From Petaurus breviceps papuanus (Eukaryota > Chordata > Mammalia > Diprotodontia > Petauridae), in NCBI GenBank assembly GCA_028583685.1, contig JAMXIF010000065.1, forward strand, positions 36,116,486 through 36,180,485: a stretch of 64,000 nt of DNA, written 5' to 3'. Below the pieces are notes generated by a model. The model was given only the letters and a program-made list of their open reading frames with translations, did not search any database and was not told the DNA's origin. Shown piece by piece: positions 33,911 through 43,654 of this stretch. Positions within the stretch are counted from its first letter, which is position 1, and every line of letters begins with the position of its first letter. Both the position numbers and the translations under genes were made by a program.

Positions 33911-36900
33911 TGATTCCCATTCCAGTGCCTGCCCCTGTGGGGGCTGCATCCTGCCAGAGGCACAGAGCTGCCTTTGGACCTCCCCATGGAAGACTGGAGT
34001 AGGCACCAAAGCCCTTCCCTCTCCCCATGCCCAGCCCCCTCTCTCCTCCCACTGTAACTTCTGGACTAAGACTCTCCAGCTCCTTTAGCTATTGGGGCCC
34101 CTTCCCCTGCCTTCCCCGGCCCCAGCCTCAGCAGACCCAGCATGAGAGGTGAGCCAGGACCTGGGGGGAGCTCTGGGCTTCTCATTTAGGGAATAGAAGG
34201 TGCTGTGTGTGCACAGTTGTCCAGCCTGTTTCATCCCATGGTGGGAGCTTAAAAAAAAGGAACAGGTAGTCTTAACTGACTTATGTCCAGTCTCCTGTCT
34301 CCTTGTGCTAAGGACAGACTGAAAGGAGCCAGATATCTGGCAGGTGGATTTTTCAGCCTGTGCTTTCTCTTGGTGGGGTTTCCCCCCCCTCACCTCTTCT
34401 CCTGGATTCCCGCTGCCCCACCCGCCCATTTTCTGCAGACCATTTTCTGAGCCAGTTTAGGGAGCTAGGGTCTTGTGCCAGAGTCTGTGTCTTGCTTCAG
34501 CCTCATTCAGCCCCAGCCCTGGGGGTTTCTGTGCAGCTGGACTAGGGCAAGGGCTCACGGGAATCGTTCTTTCCCTAGTCCCATGTATCTCCAAATTTAG
34601 GGGGTGGGAGGGTTTCCCCAGCCCCGTCAGAAAGCAAGATCAGTCACTGACTGGCTCCTTCAGCAAACATTTGTCGGCAACCTTGGCCTGACTGGCTTGA
34701 GGAGCACTGGGCCAGACCCTGGGGGATCAAGGCCCTCTCTGCCTCTGGCCTCTTCTTGTCTTCTCTGATCTGGTCCTAGACCTCTGGGTGCTGCAGGCAT
34801 GGGCCCACTATCCCCCCTGCCCCTCGTGCCTCCCAGCTCTGGCTCCCCCCTCGGAGGCTGCTCGTAGCACAGCTAGACCTCGCTAGGATGGGAACCCCCA
34901 AGAGCAGGGGCCCTCTTTTTATTCCCCATCCTTTTGACGTACTGATGGTCACCTGTCTATCAAACCCATAGAGGGTGTTTGCGTGAAATGAAAGGCTTTA
35001 ACAGCCTATGGTTATTGATGATGTAATTCTTTATCATGAACATTGGGATCTAGGGCATAGCTGAAGGAAGCACATCTTCCCCAGTGCGCACACTGTGAGG
35101 ACAGGGTGCTGCTGGGAGACAGAGCGGCCGCCCCCTCCCAGGCAGATCCGAGCTCATGTAACCGTGTGAAACCTCAAGTGTCTGCACCCAGGCGTGCTTG
35201 TTTGTGAAGAATGGTGGACACCCTCAGACCCAGCGCCACCTTTGGGAACGTCTCCTTCCATTAGTGTGATCCCTGACACCAACCTGACGTCTGTCCCCAT
35301 AGCATTCTGGGTGGGGTCATCACTCTCTGTCAGGAGCGTCTCAGGTCTCTTCCTTTCACTCCCTACCAGAGATGGGACTCTTCTGCTTGGCCCCAGAAGG
35401 AAGCAATGCAGGGAAGTTCTGACAGAACTGACAGGATGGGTGTGCTGCTTCCACAGGTCATGAGAAGTGTCCAAGCAGAGGCTGCTGGGCATAGTGTAGA
35501 GAGGATTCCTCCCCAGGCACAAGTCAGAGAGCTGGAGCTGGAGCCAGCCTAGGGTGTCCAGGTCTCTGGCAGCCTCAGCTCTCCCTCCACCCTGCTCCCG
35601 AGGCTGCCCCCCCCCCCGGACTGCCAGGGCCAAGCCAGCACCTAGGTCTGTGCCCACAGGTTGGCTGCCTCCCTGGGAAATTCCACCTGGCTCTGCCCCG
35701 TGGCAACTTTCTCCTCCTTCCCTTCGGTATTGCTGTGGAGCAGAAGGCTCTGCTTCATCTCCCAGCCCCCTCCCTCACCCACTTCAGTCTTCAGCCCTGA
35801 ACGAGACAAGCCCCCTGAGCATCCCCCTGGGCCTCCGTCCTGCTGCTCTGACCTCTTCCTCTTGTCTTCCTGACTGACCCTTTCTGTGTTCCATGAATCC
35901 TGACTGTCCTGGTGTCCAGTCTCTTGGCCTCCTCTCCAGGGCCAGGCTACTCCCTCCCGCACACCCCGAAGTATTTATTGGCTGCCTGCGGCACCCCATC
36001 CTAGGCACCCGAGGTCAGGAGCCTGCATTCCGCTGGAGGGCGTCTCCAAACCATATTCTAGCCTCCCTGTGCTGTCACTGGGCAGCTGCCTGCCCCCTTC
36101 AGAGTCCACTCCAGCCTGGTGCTATCTTTGCCCCCACATGGCAGCCAGGGTTCCACAGCCTCCTCAGGCCAGTGCCCTTTGCCTTCAGGGTCCCACCCCC
36201 TCACACTTTCAGGCTCGAACACACAGACATGCCTGAATCTGCCCAGGTGACAGAACTCACAGTTCTGTTTCAGGGACACTGTATAGACAGGCCCTGCTTC
36301 CACGAAGAGCTGTTTTCAGGCAGATTCCCCCACTGTCAGCGGCCTCCTCCCTCTGCTCACAGCCAAGAGATGTCTTCATTTTCCTGAGTCCCACCCTGGC
36401 CTGTGTGTGTTGGGCAGGGCCACGAGCCCAGAGGCCACTCAGCTCCTTCCCCTTTAAAGTTGCTAGTTCAGAATGGCCTTGCTGTGGGCTCCAGCGCCCC
36501 TGTCCTGAGGCCCTGCCCTGAGCAGCCCTTCTCTCCTGTCTGGGCTTGGACACCCTTGGAGTTCTGCCTGTTACCACTGGTTTATCCTCGGTAGAGTGAA
36601 GTCCCCCTGGATTTCAGCATGGCTGGGCCGTCAGTTCTCCACAGACAGAGAGCACTGCCCGGGGCAGGAGCCCCCACATCTGTTGTCTGCTGGCCCAGGC
36701 TGGTTGTCCTGGAGAGTGGGATAGTGGGGACAAGCGGGGGGAGGGGGGTGTGCTCATCCGGTTCAAGATGTCAACTGACTGTCGCTTCTGAATGTTTTCC
36801 TCTTCCAGCTGCAGAGCTGAGCAGATGCTGAAAGATGGGCACGGGGTGGCCGCAGTGCCAGCAGACCACGGACTGCAGGGAAAGCAAGTTCCCTGAGAAG

Positions 36901-36942
36901 AGAGTGTGTGTGTGCCTGTGTGTGTGTGCGCCCGCGTGTGGG
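36901..36942 (+). repeat. GT-rich simple repeat in the CRY2 terminal exon
   Basis: gtgtgtgtgtgcctgtgtgt followed by gtgtgcgcccgcgtgtg, early in the putative 3' UTR. Confidence 0.85.
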
Positions 36943-37519
36943 GAGGAGGGGCGGGACAGCCTCCACTCCTGGAGACACCCTTGTGCCCTTGAGGCCACTT
37001 GAAGCACCCTGGCCTGCAGTTCTCTAGCCCCCCATAAGCCCAGAGGCTGGCCCCAGCAGGGGCCCCTGGAGCACGTGGCCTTGTCTTGGAGATAGGTCTG
37101 TGCTTCTGCTCCCATCAGGGCCATGATGCTGTAGCCAGGGAAGCAGGCCTGGATGTTGGCCAGATTCTGCATTTGCCCAGCTCTGCTCAGACCCCAGCCC
37201 TCCAGTGCCAGGCCCTGCTGTCTTGGAGTACAGCCTGAGCATCTTCTTGATTAAGGGGGTCTGAAGCTCTTTCCTCCTCAGAGAGCAGGACCAAGCATCC
37301 TGGTTGGGCATGGCATCTTGCAGGGGGCTGTTGGAAGACCCCTCTTGGGAGCCTGCCCCAGCCCACCTTGCCTGGCCTGCTCCCTGGAGACTCTTTGCCT
37401 TAGGTCAGATGCAGAAATTAAAGTATTATAAAGCAGAGACCGTTCATGGCATCTTAGTTTAAAGGGACACTGGGCCTCGGGAGATAAATCTCTTTCAGCC
37501 AGCTGCAGGTTGAATTCTT

Positions 37520-37685
37520 TTTTTTTTTTTTTTTTGCCTTTTAGAGGGCAATTGGGGTTAAGTAACTTGCCCAAGGTTACAGGCTAATTTTTTTGTGTGG
37601 GTGTTAAGTGTCTGAGGCCACAAAGGAACTCGGATCCTCCTGACTCCCGGCCAGAGCTTCACTCACTGCACCACCTAGCCGCCCT
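37520..37685 (-). mobile_element. WSINE1-like SINE inside the CRY2 terminal exon
   Basis: Minus strand, with a long T-run at its left, gggcaattggggttaagtaa in the tail, and ctgcaccacctagccgccc in the head. Perfect 16-base duplications tgcaggttgaattctt at 37504-37519 and 37686-37701. A recent insertion by that measure. Confidence 0.93.
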
Positions 37686-39924
37686 TGCAGGTTGAATTCT
37701 TAATGGAGTTCTTATAGTGGCACCTCGGCCTTCTCCCACCCATGCCAGCTCCTGAGGAAGGGCTTCCAGCCCGGCCCCAGGGAGTTATCCCCTGCTTCTC
37801 TGGACACCAAGGCCTGGGAACTGATCAATGTGCTGGGATGGCCAGGAGTAGTCAGCTGAGGGGAGGCCCGAATTCCAGGGGTGTCCAGAGACCTCCTGCT
37901 TCCATCGTTGCCTCCCCTCCCCTGTCTCCTCTTTTTCCCATACAGGGGTGAAGGCCTACCTTGAGCTGAGTCAGAAAGCAGCACAGAATAAAACTTAAGA
38001 GTAGACTGAAGTAAAATGAACCTAAAATGAACCATCTGGAGAAGTCTTCCTTCCCACTCCAGCCTCTCACGGGGCTGCAGAAAGACTGTGTGTCTGTGTG
38101 TGTGTTTTGTTTCTGGTTCTGTGACACCCAGCTGGTCCCAGGGCCTTGCATCTCTTCCAGCCTCCATGTAACCAGAAGCTATGTACCCTCCTTGGTTCCA
38201 TACACTGTCCCCTCCCAGCCTTCTTGTCCATCCACAGCTTTTAGCCACCTTCCTGACACCTCCCCCGATTCTTGTCCAAAGAGCTACCCTCACCTTTCAG
38301 CTGTTACCTTGCTCGTTTCCTCTAGAAATGCACTTTGCCTGCCCCAGAGTGGGTCCTGAGAGTACAGAGCAGTGGGAGGTGGGGTTTAGTAGAACATGGC
38401 CCTGAGCTCCCTGCTGACTGGGGGCTGCTGCTGCTGATGCGACTGATTGTTCTAACTGTGTGGACTGGGAAGGATGTGCAAGATGGGGCAGCAGCCTCAG
38501 AGTGGGGGTCCAGGTCAGATAGCTCTGCTGGTTCCCTCTTCCCGTCTCATTCGATGGTTACACTGTCCTGCCTCCCCCAAAAAGAAAGAAAGCAAAAGCT
38601 CCAGTCCACCCCCACCCCCTCCTTAATTTATTGGCAGTTGTAATCTGTCCCCAGGCTGACCTACAGATAGAGCAGGACAAGCCTTCTCTAGGCCTGGATT
38701 CACCCTCTTCCCTTCCCTACCTTAGACTGGCCTCTGGGGCCCACAGCCTCACGCTTCTCCCCAGCTCATTCCTGAGGGAACCATGGGGATTGACGGCAAC
38801 GGGCCCAGTGCCCTTTGTACAGAGACTTCAGAAGCTGCTTTCTCTTGTTTGAAAGGTGTGGCATTTCTCTCGTGGTCTGCCTGTAAAATATATTTTTTGT
38901 TTTATAAACGTCTGACCTTGCCTGTGCTGTGACTGTACCATCTGTCCTATCGGCCACCAGGGGTGGGGGTGGGCACGGCTGTCACTGCTCTGCTGGAGGA
39001 AGTTGTTCTCCAGACCCTGAGGATCGGGGGAGGCAAATCCCGCTTAGCCCAAGCCCAGAGCCCTGGTGGGATGCCTTAGTAGAACCATAGCACCCTCAAG
39101 GGGCCAGAAAAGGGTCCTGGGACCCCCTGGCTACTTCTGGAGCCTGAGAAGCCTGGATTCAGCAGCCCTGTAGGGAATGGGGGGTCCTGGCACGCTTCTA
39201 TACTGGCCTTTGGCTTAGTATGTATATTGCCACAGCCTTGTTTGATATACCTGCTGGGAAGCTATCAGGAAAAGTGTCCCCAACACCTACCCGGAGAGCC
39301 CCCAGCCACTGTTAGGGCAGTGTACTTCTGGTCTTGGTCTGGTGGTGCCATGACACGGTGCTGTGGCAGCCCAACCTTAAGCTTCCTAGTCATTGTGAGA
39401 AGTCGGCTTGGCCAGACACTGGCCCTCAGATGCCAAGTGTAGCCCAGTGGGGAAAACCATGTGTCTCCGCCATTCTTGGAACTGCTTGTGGGCAGTAGCC
39501 ATTGCTAAGCTAACCTTGGGTCAACTTTCCTTTCATCTGTGTCTCCAGTGGATTCTAGAGCATAAGGGCCAGGTTAGGCCTTAAATGGGTTGGAAATGGA
39601 GGTGGAAGGGAAGGAAATCCTCACCTCCCCATTTCCTCCAAGAGGCCTCACAGGGTCCATATCCCAGGATGGGGACAGGCACCATATGCCCATACCTCCA
39701 GAAATAATCATTGACCACCATGATTCTCCAGAGGAAGTGCACCACAGAGGCTTAGAAGACCCATAGGAAGAGGGCCTGATAAGTCTAGCAGCAGTGCAAC
39801 AACGAGGGTCTCTCACCTAAACCTTCAGGATGAGAGGATTCCTGTTGGATTCTAGGGACATTCCCTGCAAATGCTCTTAGCGTTGTGCCATCCATGGAGC
39901 TCGTGTCTGTGGGGATTTGTGCCA

Positions 39925-40300
39925 AGCAACCAATTCAACAAATGTTTGTTAAGCACCAATTATTATATGCAAGGGACTAAGCCAGGGCTGCATAAAGTGG
40001 GATGGGTAAGACTCTGCCTTGAGGAGCTGGCACAGCCCACAATCAGAGGGTGGAAAGGACGAGAACCCAAATGACAAGGATAAAGGACAATGCACTGAGC
40101 AATTTTAGGATAGTTCTGGTGAGGAAAAGGTGGCACCTGAGTTAGCCTAAGCAGACAGTCCATTCTGGGTGTGAGACCATGAGCAAAAGCATGGACGTCC
40201 GAGAGGGCAGCACAGATGGAGACGGGGAATGTAGATTGGCAGCTTGGGAAGGACTTTGAATGCTGGGATCAGGAGTCTGCACATCGACTAGGCAATGGGG
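39925..40300 (-). mobile_element. L2 3' end
   Basis: Starts aacaaatgtttgttaagcac and continues through cttgaggagctggcacagcc, the reverse of the L2 tail and upstream region. Confidence 0.65.
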
Positions 40301-40439
40301 AGCCTAACAAACACCCCCACTCCCTCACTTATTAAGCAGCACCTTTGTGGTAGACACTTAAGGTTGGGTAAGGGAGTATGCTTGCTCCATCATGTCTCTA
40401 GCTGCCAGAAGGTTACAGCGTTCCAGTCCTACAAGAAGT

Positions 40440-40620
40440 CCTAGGTTTAAGGGGTGGAAAGAACCTCTTGGTCCAGCCCTCTCACTTAACCAAGGACCAG
40501 AGAGATGTAGTTACTTGTCTAAGGCCATAGAAATGAGCAGCAAAAGCAAGATTTGGAACCAGTTTTGACTTCCGAGTCTGGTGTTTGTTCTAGTCTTTAG
40601 CAGAGGCCCATTGGGGTGAA
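40440..40620 (-). mobile_element. MIR fragment
   Basis: ggtccagccctctcacttaa ccaaggaccagagagatgta, reversed MIR core order. Confidence 0.5.
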
Positions 40621-41377
40621 TTTCTAGGGAAAATGCTTTCTGGGACAGACTCCTGAAACCTGAGAAAGCAGGAGGCTGTTTTGGGGTGCATGAGGGAGTA
40701 GAGGCATGGGTACTGAGATGACAGATCCAAATAGATAATCCTTGGGTCAGGACACCCCCATCAACCCTGGGGGTGGAGCTTGTTACAAGCTCCCAAGGCC
40801 CTGGTCTTTGCCAGCATCCACAGTGATAAGCTGGCTCATTTGGTGAATTTTCATAGGAAGCTCATCAAGGGGATGTTAGGAGCTCCAGGGGCCCAAGCAG
40901 CATAGGCACCAGCCTCTGGAGAGGAGAGGGCCAAGGTAGGCATACCAGGAAGGAGGTAATCTACCTAGGGTTTGTGTCGGTGGAGGCCTCAAAGAAGAAG
41001 AAATAGTAACTCAGAAAAAATCTCAAATGGCTAAGAGGTAGAACTCTAGAGACTGAAATGAAACTCAGAAAGTCATGAAATTAATGGGTGGGTATTCAGG
41101 AGGCATAGCCTATGCCCTGGCAGAAAAGAGAGTTTGTTAGCCTAGAGAGAAACACTTTACAAAGAGCAAAAGCTATCAAGGTGCTAAGAGTCGGTGAGGT
41201 GAGAAAATCAGAGACGCTGCTGACAGCCGGTGGGGGTGGCAAAGTCTGAGGAGACTTGAATTAGGAAAGAAAGGATGCAGTGGCCCTAGTCTGGATCTGG
41301 GGCTAGGAGGTGGGAAAGGACCAGGACTGGGAAGGGGACTTCAGAGGCCAGGAGAGGAAGCTCCAGGGGAGGGCAAG

Positions 41378-41580
41378 AGGCAGCTTGATGCAGTGGAGAG
41401 AGCATTGTCCTTGGAATCAAGACACCTGGGTTCAACTCAACCCTGCCACCCCATGAACTGTGGGACCTTGCAAGTTCTACAGTCCCAGGGCCTTTCCAGA
41501 CCCACATTTCTCTGTAAAGTGGGGGCAGTTGGACCTGATTTCTATGGTCTTTTCCAGTCTCTAACACTCGAGCCTATAAT
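41378..41580 (+). mobile_element. MIR
   Basis: gaggcagcttgatgcagtgg agagagcattg head, then tctctgtaaagtgggggcag ttgg. Confidence 0.75.
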
Positions 41581-41890
41581 GGAGTCCAGATTTCTGGGAC
41601 CAAAGGTTATCCAAGATATTCGAGGAAAAAATGAGTCCGAGTTGGAAGATATGAATCCAGATGACTTTCTCCATCTCCCTCCGCCCTTTCCTCATTTTGT
41701 CTGTACAGCTCTCAAAGAGAAAGGACCTCTCTCGGGCCCCATGGAGATTAAATGGCAAAGATGAGATTCCGGACCTGGGGGGTCTTTTCACTCCACCTGA
41801 GATCCAGTGGTAGGAGACTGTGAAGGTCCCACATGAACAACAGGCTTTTAAATCTCAGTAATTCTGCATTTTTTTTTCCAGGGAAGGGAA

Positions 41891-42016
41891 TAATCTCTGA
41901 GATACTCTGAGGCTTGACAACTCCCCTAAAATATGGTGGACAAGGTAGGGTGGGGCGGGGGGGTCAGGATGGCAGGTAATCACAGAGAGAGCGACTTCAG
42001 CACCTTGGAGAGCGGC
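41891..42016 (+). repeat. Duplicated block A, upstream of MAPK8IP1 exon 1
   Basis: Begins taatctctgagat and ends in the RE1-like site. The same order of segments (taatctctgagat, ctgag, aactcccc, aaat, ggacag or ggacaa, tagggtgg, atcac, gagcaccttggagagcg) recurs at 43540-43654. The two are diverged but clearly homologous. Confidence 0.75.
41996..42016 (+). promoter_or_regulatory. RE1/NRSE-like REST site, upstream copy
   Basis: The bases ttcagcaccttggagagcgg plus c match 17 of 21 positions of the RE1 consensus as I recall it (TTCAGCACC, AC, GGA, C, AGCGCC), with both half-sites kept and correct spacing. It lies 590 bases before the MAPK8IP1 start codon. MAPK8IP1/IB1 is an established REST target in neurons and beta cells. 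Function here is inferred. Confidence 0.8.
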
Positions 42017-42294
42017 ATCGGGGGTCACTACCCAGCGGTATTGGAGGAGGCAAGGGTTCGAAGGAGGAGAAGAGGGTGTTTCCCTTCTTGGTTCCTCGGT
42101 GTCCCTCCCACCCCGCCAATTCCAACGCTGGGACCCACTCCTGCCCCTGCCTCCACCAAGTGCCCGGCTTCCCCAGGCTGCCGCTGCGCTACCTGGTTGC
42201 AAATGCCCAGCCCCAGGACTCGGGATCCCACTGCTGTAGGTGTGGCTGAGCCCACCGCAGGTGCGCCCCGCCCCTTTCTCCCCCTCCCCTCCCG

Positions 42295-42570
42295 GTGTCT
42301 GGCGGCTACAGCAGCAGCTTCTCCGCCCCTCTCCTCTCCCTCCTCCTCCAGCCCCTCTTCCTCCCCCTCCCTTTCCTCCTCCCCCACCTCCTCTTCCTCT
42401 CCCTCCTCCCCCTCCTCCGCCTTCTTTCCCTCTTCCCCCTCTTCTTCCCCCTCCTCCTCCTCCTTCTCCTTTTCCTCCTCCTCCTCTTCCTCCTCCTCCT
42501 CCTCCTCGTCCTCCTCGTCCTCCTCCTCCTTCTTTCCCTTCTCCTCCTCCTCCTCCTCTCTGGCTTGCTC
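42295..42570 (+). repeat. Pyrimidine-rich TCC/CCT tract before MAPK8IP1 exon 1
   Basis: About 275 bases with almost only C and T on the + strand, much of it in CCT/TCC triplets. It ends about 35 bases before the canonical ATG, so it is likely core promoter or 5' UTR. The long Ser-, Pro-, Leu- and Glu-rich open frames across it on both strands are products of the triplet repeat. Confidence 0.9.
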
Positions 42571-42604
42571 CGCCCGCCCGGATGGCCTGGGCTGCGCCGG
42601 GAGA

Positions 42605-42711
42605 ATGGCGGAGCGAGAAAGCGGCGGGCGCGCCGGGGGCGGGGGCGCCGCGTCCACGCCCGTGGCCTCCCCGTTCCTGGGATTGCATATCGTGTCGCCT
42701 CCCAATTTCAG
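42605..42711 (+). CDS. MAPK8IP1: MAPK8IP1 (JIP1/IB1) coding exon 1, canonical
   Basis: MAPK8IP1 encodes JNK-interacting protein 1, a cytoplasmic scaffold that binds JNK, MKK7 and MLK kinases and links them to kinesin cargo; it is enriched in neurons and pancreatic beta cells. The exon begins [18 protein letters not shown] and ends [13 protein letters not shown] plus two bases of Arg before gtgaga. Human reads [19 protein letters not shown] and PFLGLHIASPPNFR, so identity is clear. The phase (two bases) fits exon 2, which supplies the G. The rest of the protein (JNK-binding domain, SH3, PTB) lies past the window. Confidence 0.96.
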
Positions 42712-43311
42712 GTGAGAAGCTCGAGGGACCCAGGGCGCGCATCCCCGCCATGCACTCTCCCCTCCTCGCCCTATTCCGGGGTAACTAGGGATCCCCTTCT
42801 TCCCGACCCAGGGCAGCGGCCTTTACCCTCACCCCAGGAGCAAACCCTTCCCTCCTTAGAGCTGGACCGGACGGGGCGGGGATCGGTATTCGGGGAAGGA
42901 GGCTGGGGCACCGAGGAGAAGGAAGAGGGTGCCGGATGCCATTTCCCAGACTCACTCTGGGTCCCCCTTCCCCTCCTCTAGAATTGGAGGTGGGGTCAGT
43001 GGGCGGAGGGCTTCAGCCTTGGTGGGGAGGGGAGGGATCTGGGCCAGTGACCCCGATAGACAGCTCACTTTAGGGTCCGCTATCCCTTGATTGGTGGTTA
43101 CAGGGACTTCCAAGGTGGAAAATGCCTCCCCAACCCAAAGAGAAAGCTCTGGGCCGGTGGTTGGCCCTCAGAATGAAGGGGCCTCAGAGCCACGTGTCCT
43201 TGTCTCTCCCCACCACCACCATCGGGAGGATGAGGTCTGGTGCTAGGCAAAGCTGGGCTCTGATCGTATATGAGGTGAAGGGAGATTAAGCAAGACATGG
43301 AGGGGGGCAGG

Positions 43312-43485
43312 GATATTGAATCTGGAGTAAGAAAACCTAGGCTTAAACCCAGCTCTGCCTTTTTATTGTGTGTGGCCGTGGGCAAGTCACTTTCCCTGAG
43401 TCTCAGGTTTCCTCACCAATCAAGATTGGACTAAATGGTCTCTGATAACTTCCACTTCTAAACCTTAGGAGCCTATAATGATGGG
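43312..43485 (+). mobile_element. MIR
   Basis: gtggccgtgggcaagtcact ttccctgagtctcaggtttc ctc. It ends beside a G-run of about 12 at 43482 and directly precedes duplicated block B. Confidence 0.7.
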
Positions 43486-43539
43486 GGGGGGGGGCGGCTA
43501 GGAGAGTAGGGAGAGAGCCCTAGATCTAATCTCCTTGAG

Positions 43540-43654
43540 TAATCTCTGAGATGCCCTGAGATCTGATTAACTCCCCCAAATGGGTCGGACAGAATCGGGA
43601 GCTAGGGTGGTGGGCGATCACATAAAAAGCGGTTTGAGCACCTTGGAGAGCGAC
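43540..43654 (+). repeat. Duplicated block B, in MAPK8IP1 intron 1
   Basis: The direct-repeat partner of the block at 41891-42016, 115 against 126 bases, 1.64 kb away, with exon 1 between them. See the finding on paired REST sites. Confidence 0.75.
43634..43654 (+). promoter_or_regulatory. RE1/NRSE-like REST site, intronic copy
   Basis: The bases ttgagcaccttggagagcga plus c match 16 of 21 consensus positions and share the unusual TTGGAGAGCG core with the upstream site. It lies in a block homologous to the upstream one, about 0.9 kb downstream of exon 1, in the same orientation. Confidence 0.65.

Larger units (their letters stand above)
28589..36808 (+). other. CRY2 last intron or 3' flank
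   Basis: No protein gene is supported here. It is an intron if the terminal exon at 36809 is right, otherwise 3' flank. It holds GA/CT-rich tracts (28908-28955 and 29060-29185), a SINE dimer (30466-30768), MIR traces (31060-31200 and 33765-33910), L2-like sequence (31250-31450) and a minus-strand L1 3' end (31545-32690). From 33920 to 36800 the DNA is GC-rich, with no repeat I recognise and no convincing exon. Confidence 0.6.
36809..38925 (+). other. CRY2: Probable CRY2 terminal exon, mostly 3' untranslated
   Basis: A strong acceptor (gttttcctcttccag) ends at 36808. Joined to the donor at 28583 it adds Leu-Gln-Ser and a TGA at 36818-36820, giving a 609-residue protein whose end resembles the short tail beyond Lys in human CRY2 (K-D-A-stop). 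The stretch is about 2.1 kb, close to my recollection of the human CRY2 3' UTR, and its end lies about 3.7 kb before MAPK8IP1, similar to human spacing. An AATAAA occurs at 37987. A later AT-rich end has AATATA at 38887 and TATAAA at 38903 followed by GT-rich sequence, so the main cleavage site may be near 38925. The exon assignment is inferred; the acceptor and signals are seen. Confidence 0.5.
38930..41890. other. CRY2-MAPK8IP1 intergenic stretch
   Basis: About 3 kb with no gene. It contains an L2 3' end on the minus strand (39925-40300) and MIR copies (40440-40620 minus, 41378-41580 plus). The remainder is unique to my eye. Confidence 0.7.

Noticed and set aside
41855-42751. Long minus-strand open frames rich in Gly or Glu (298 and 225 codons) and plus-strand Ser/Pro/Leu frames at the MAPK8IP1 5' end
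   Set aside because: All are made by the CCT/TCC repeat tract read in different frames; no stop codons arise in such repeats. Only the frame with MAERESGG is supported by family identity and a splice donor.
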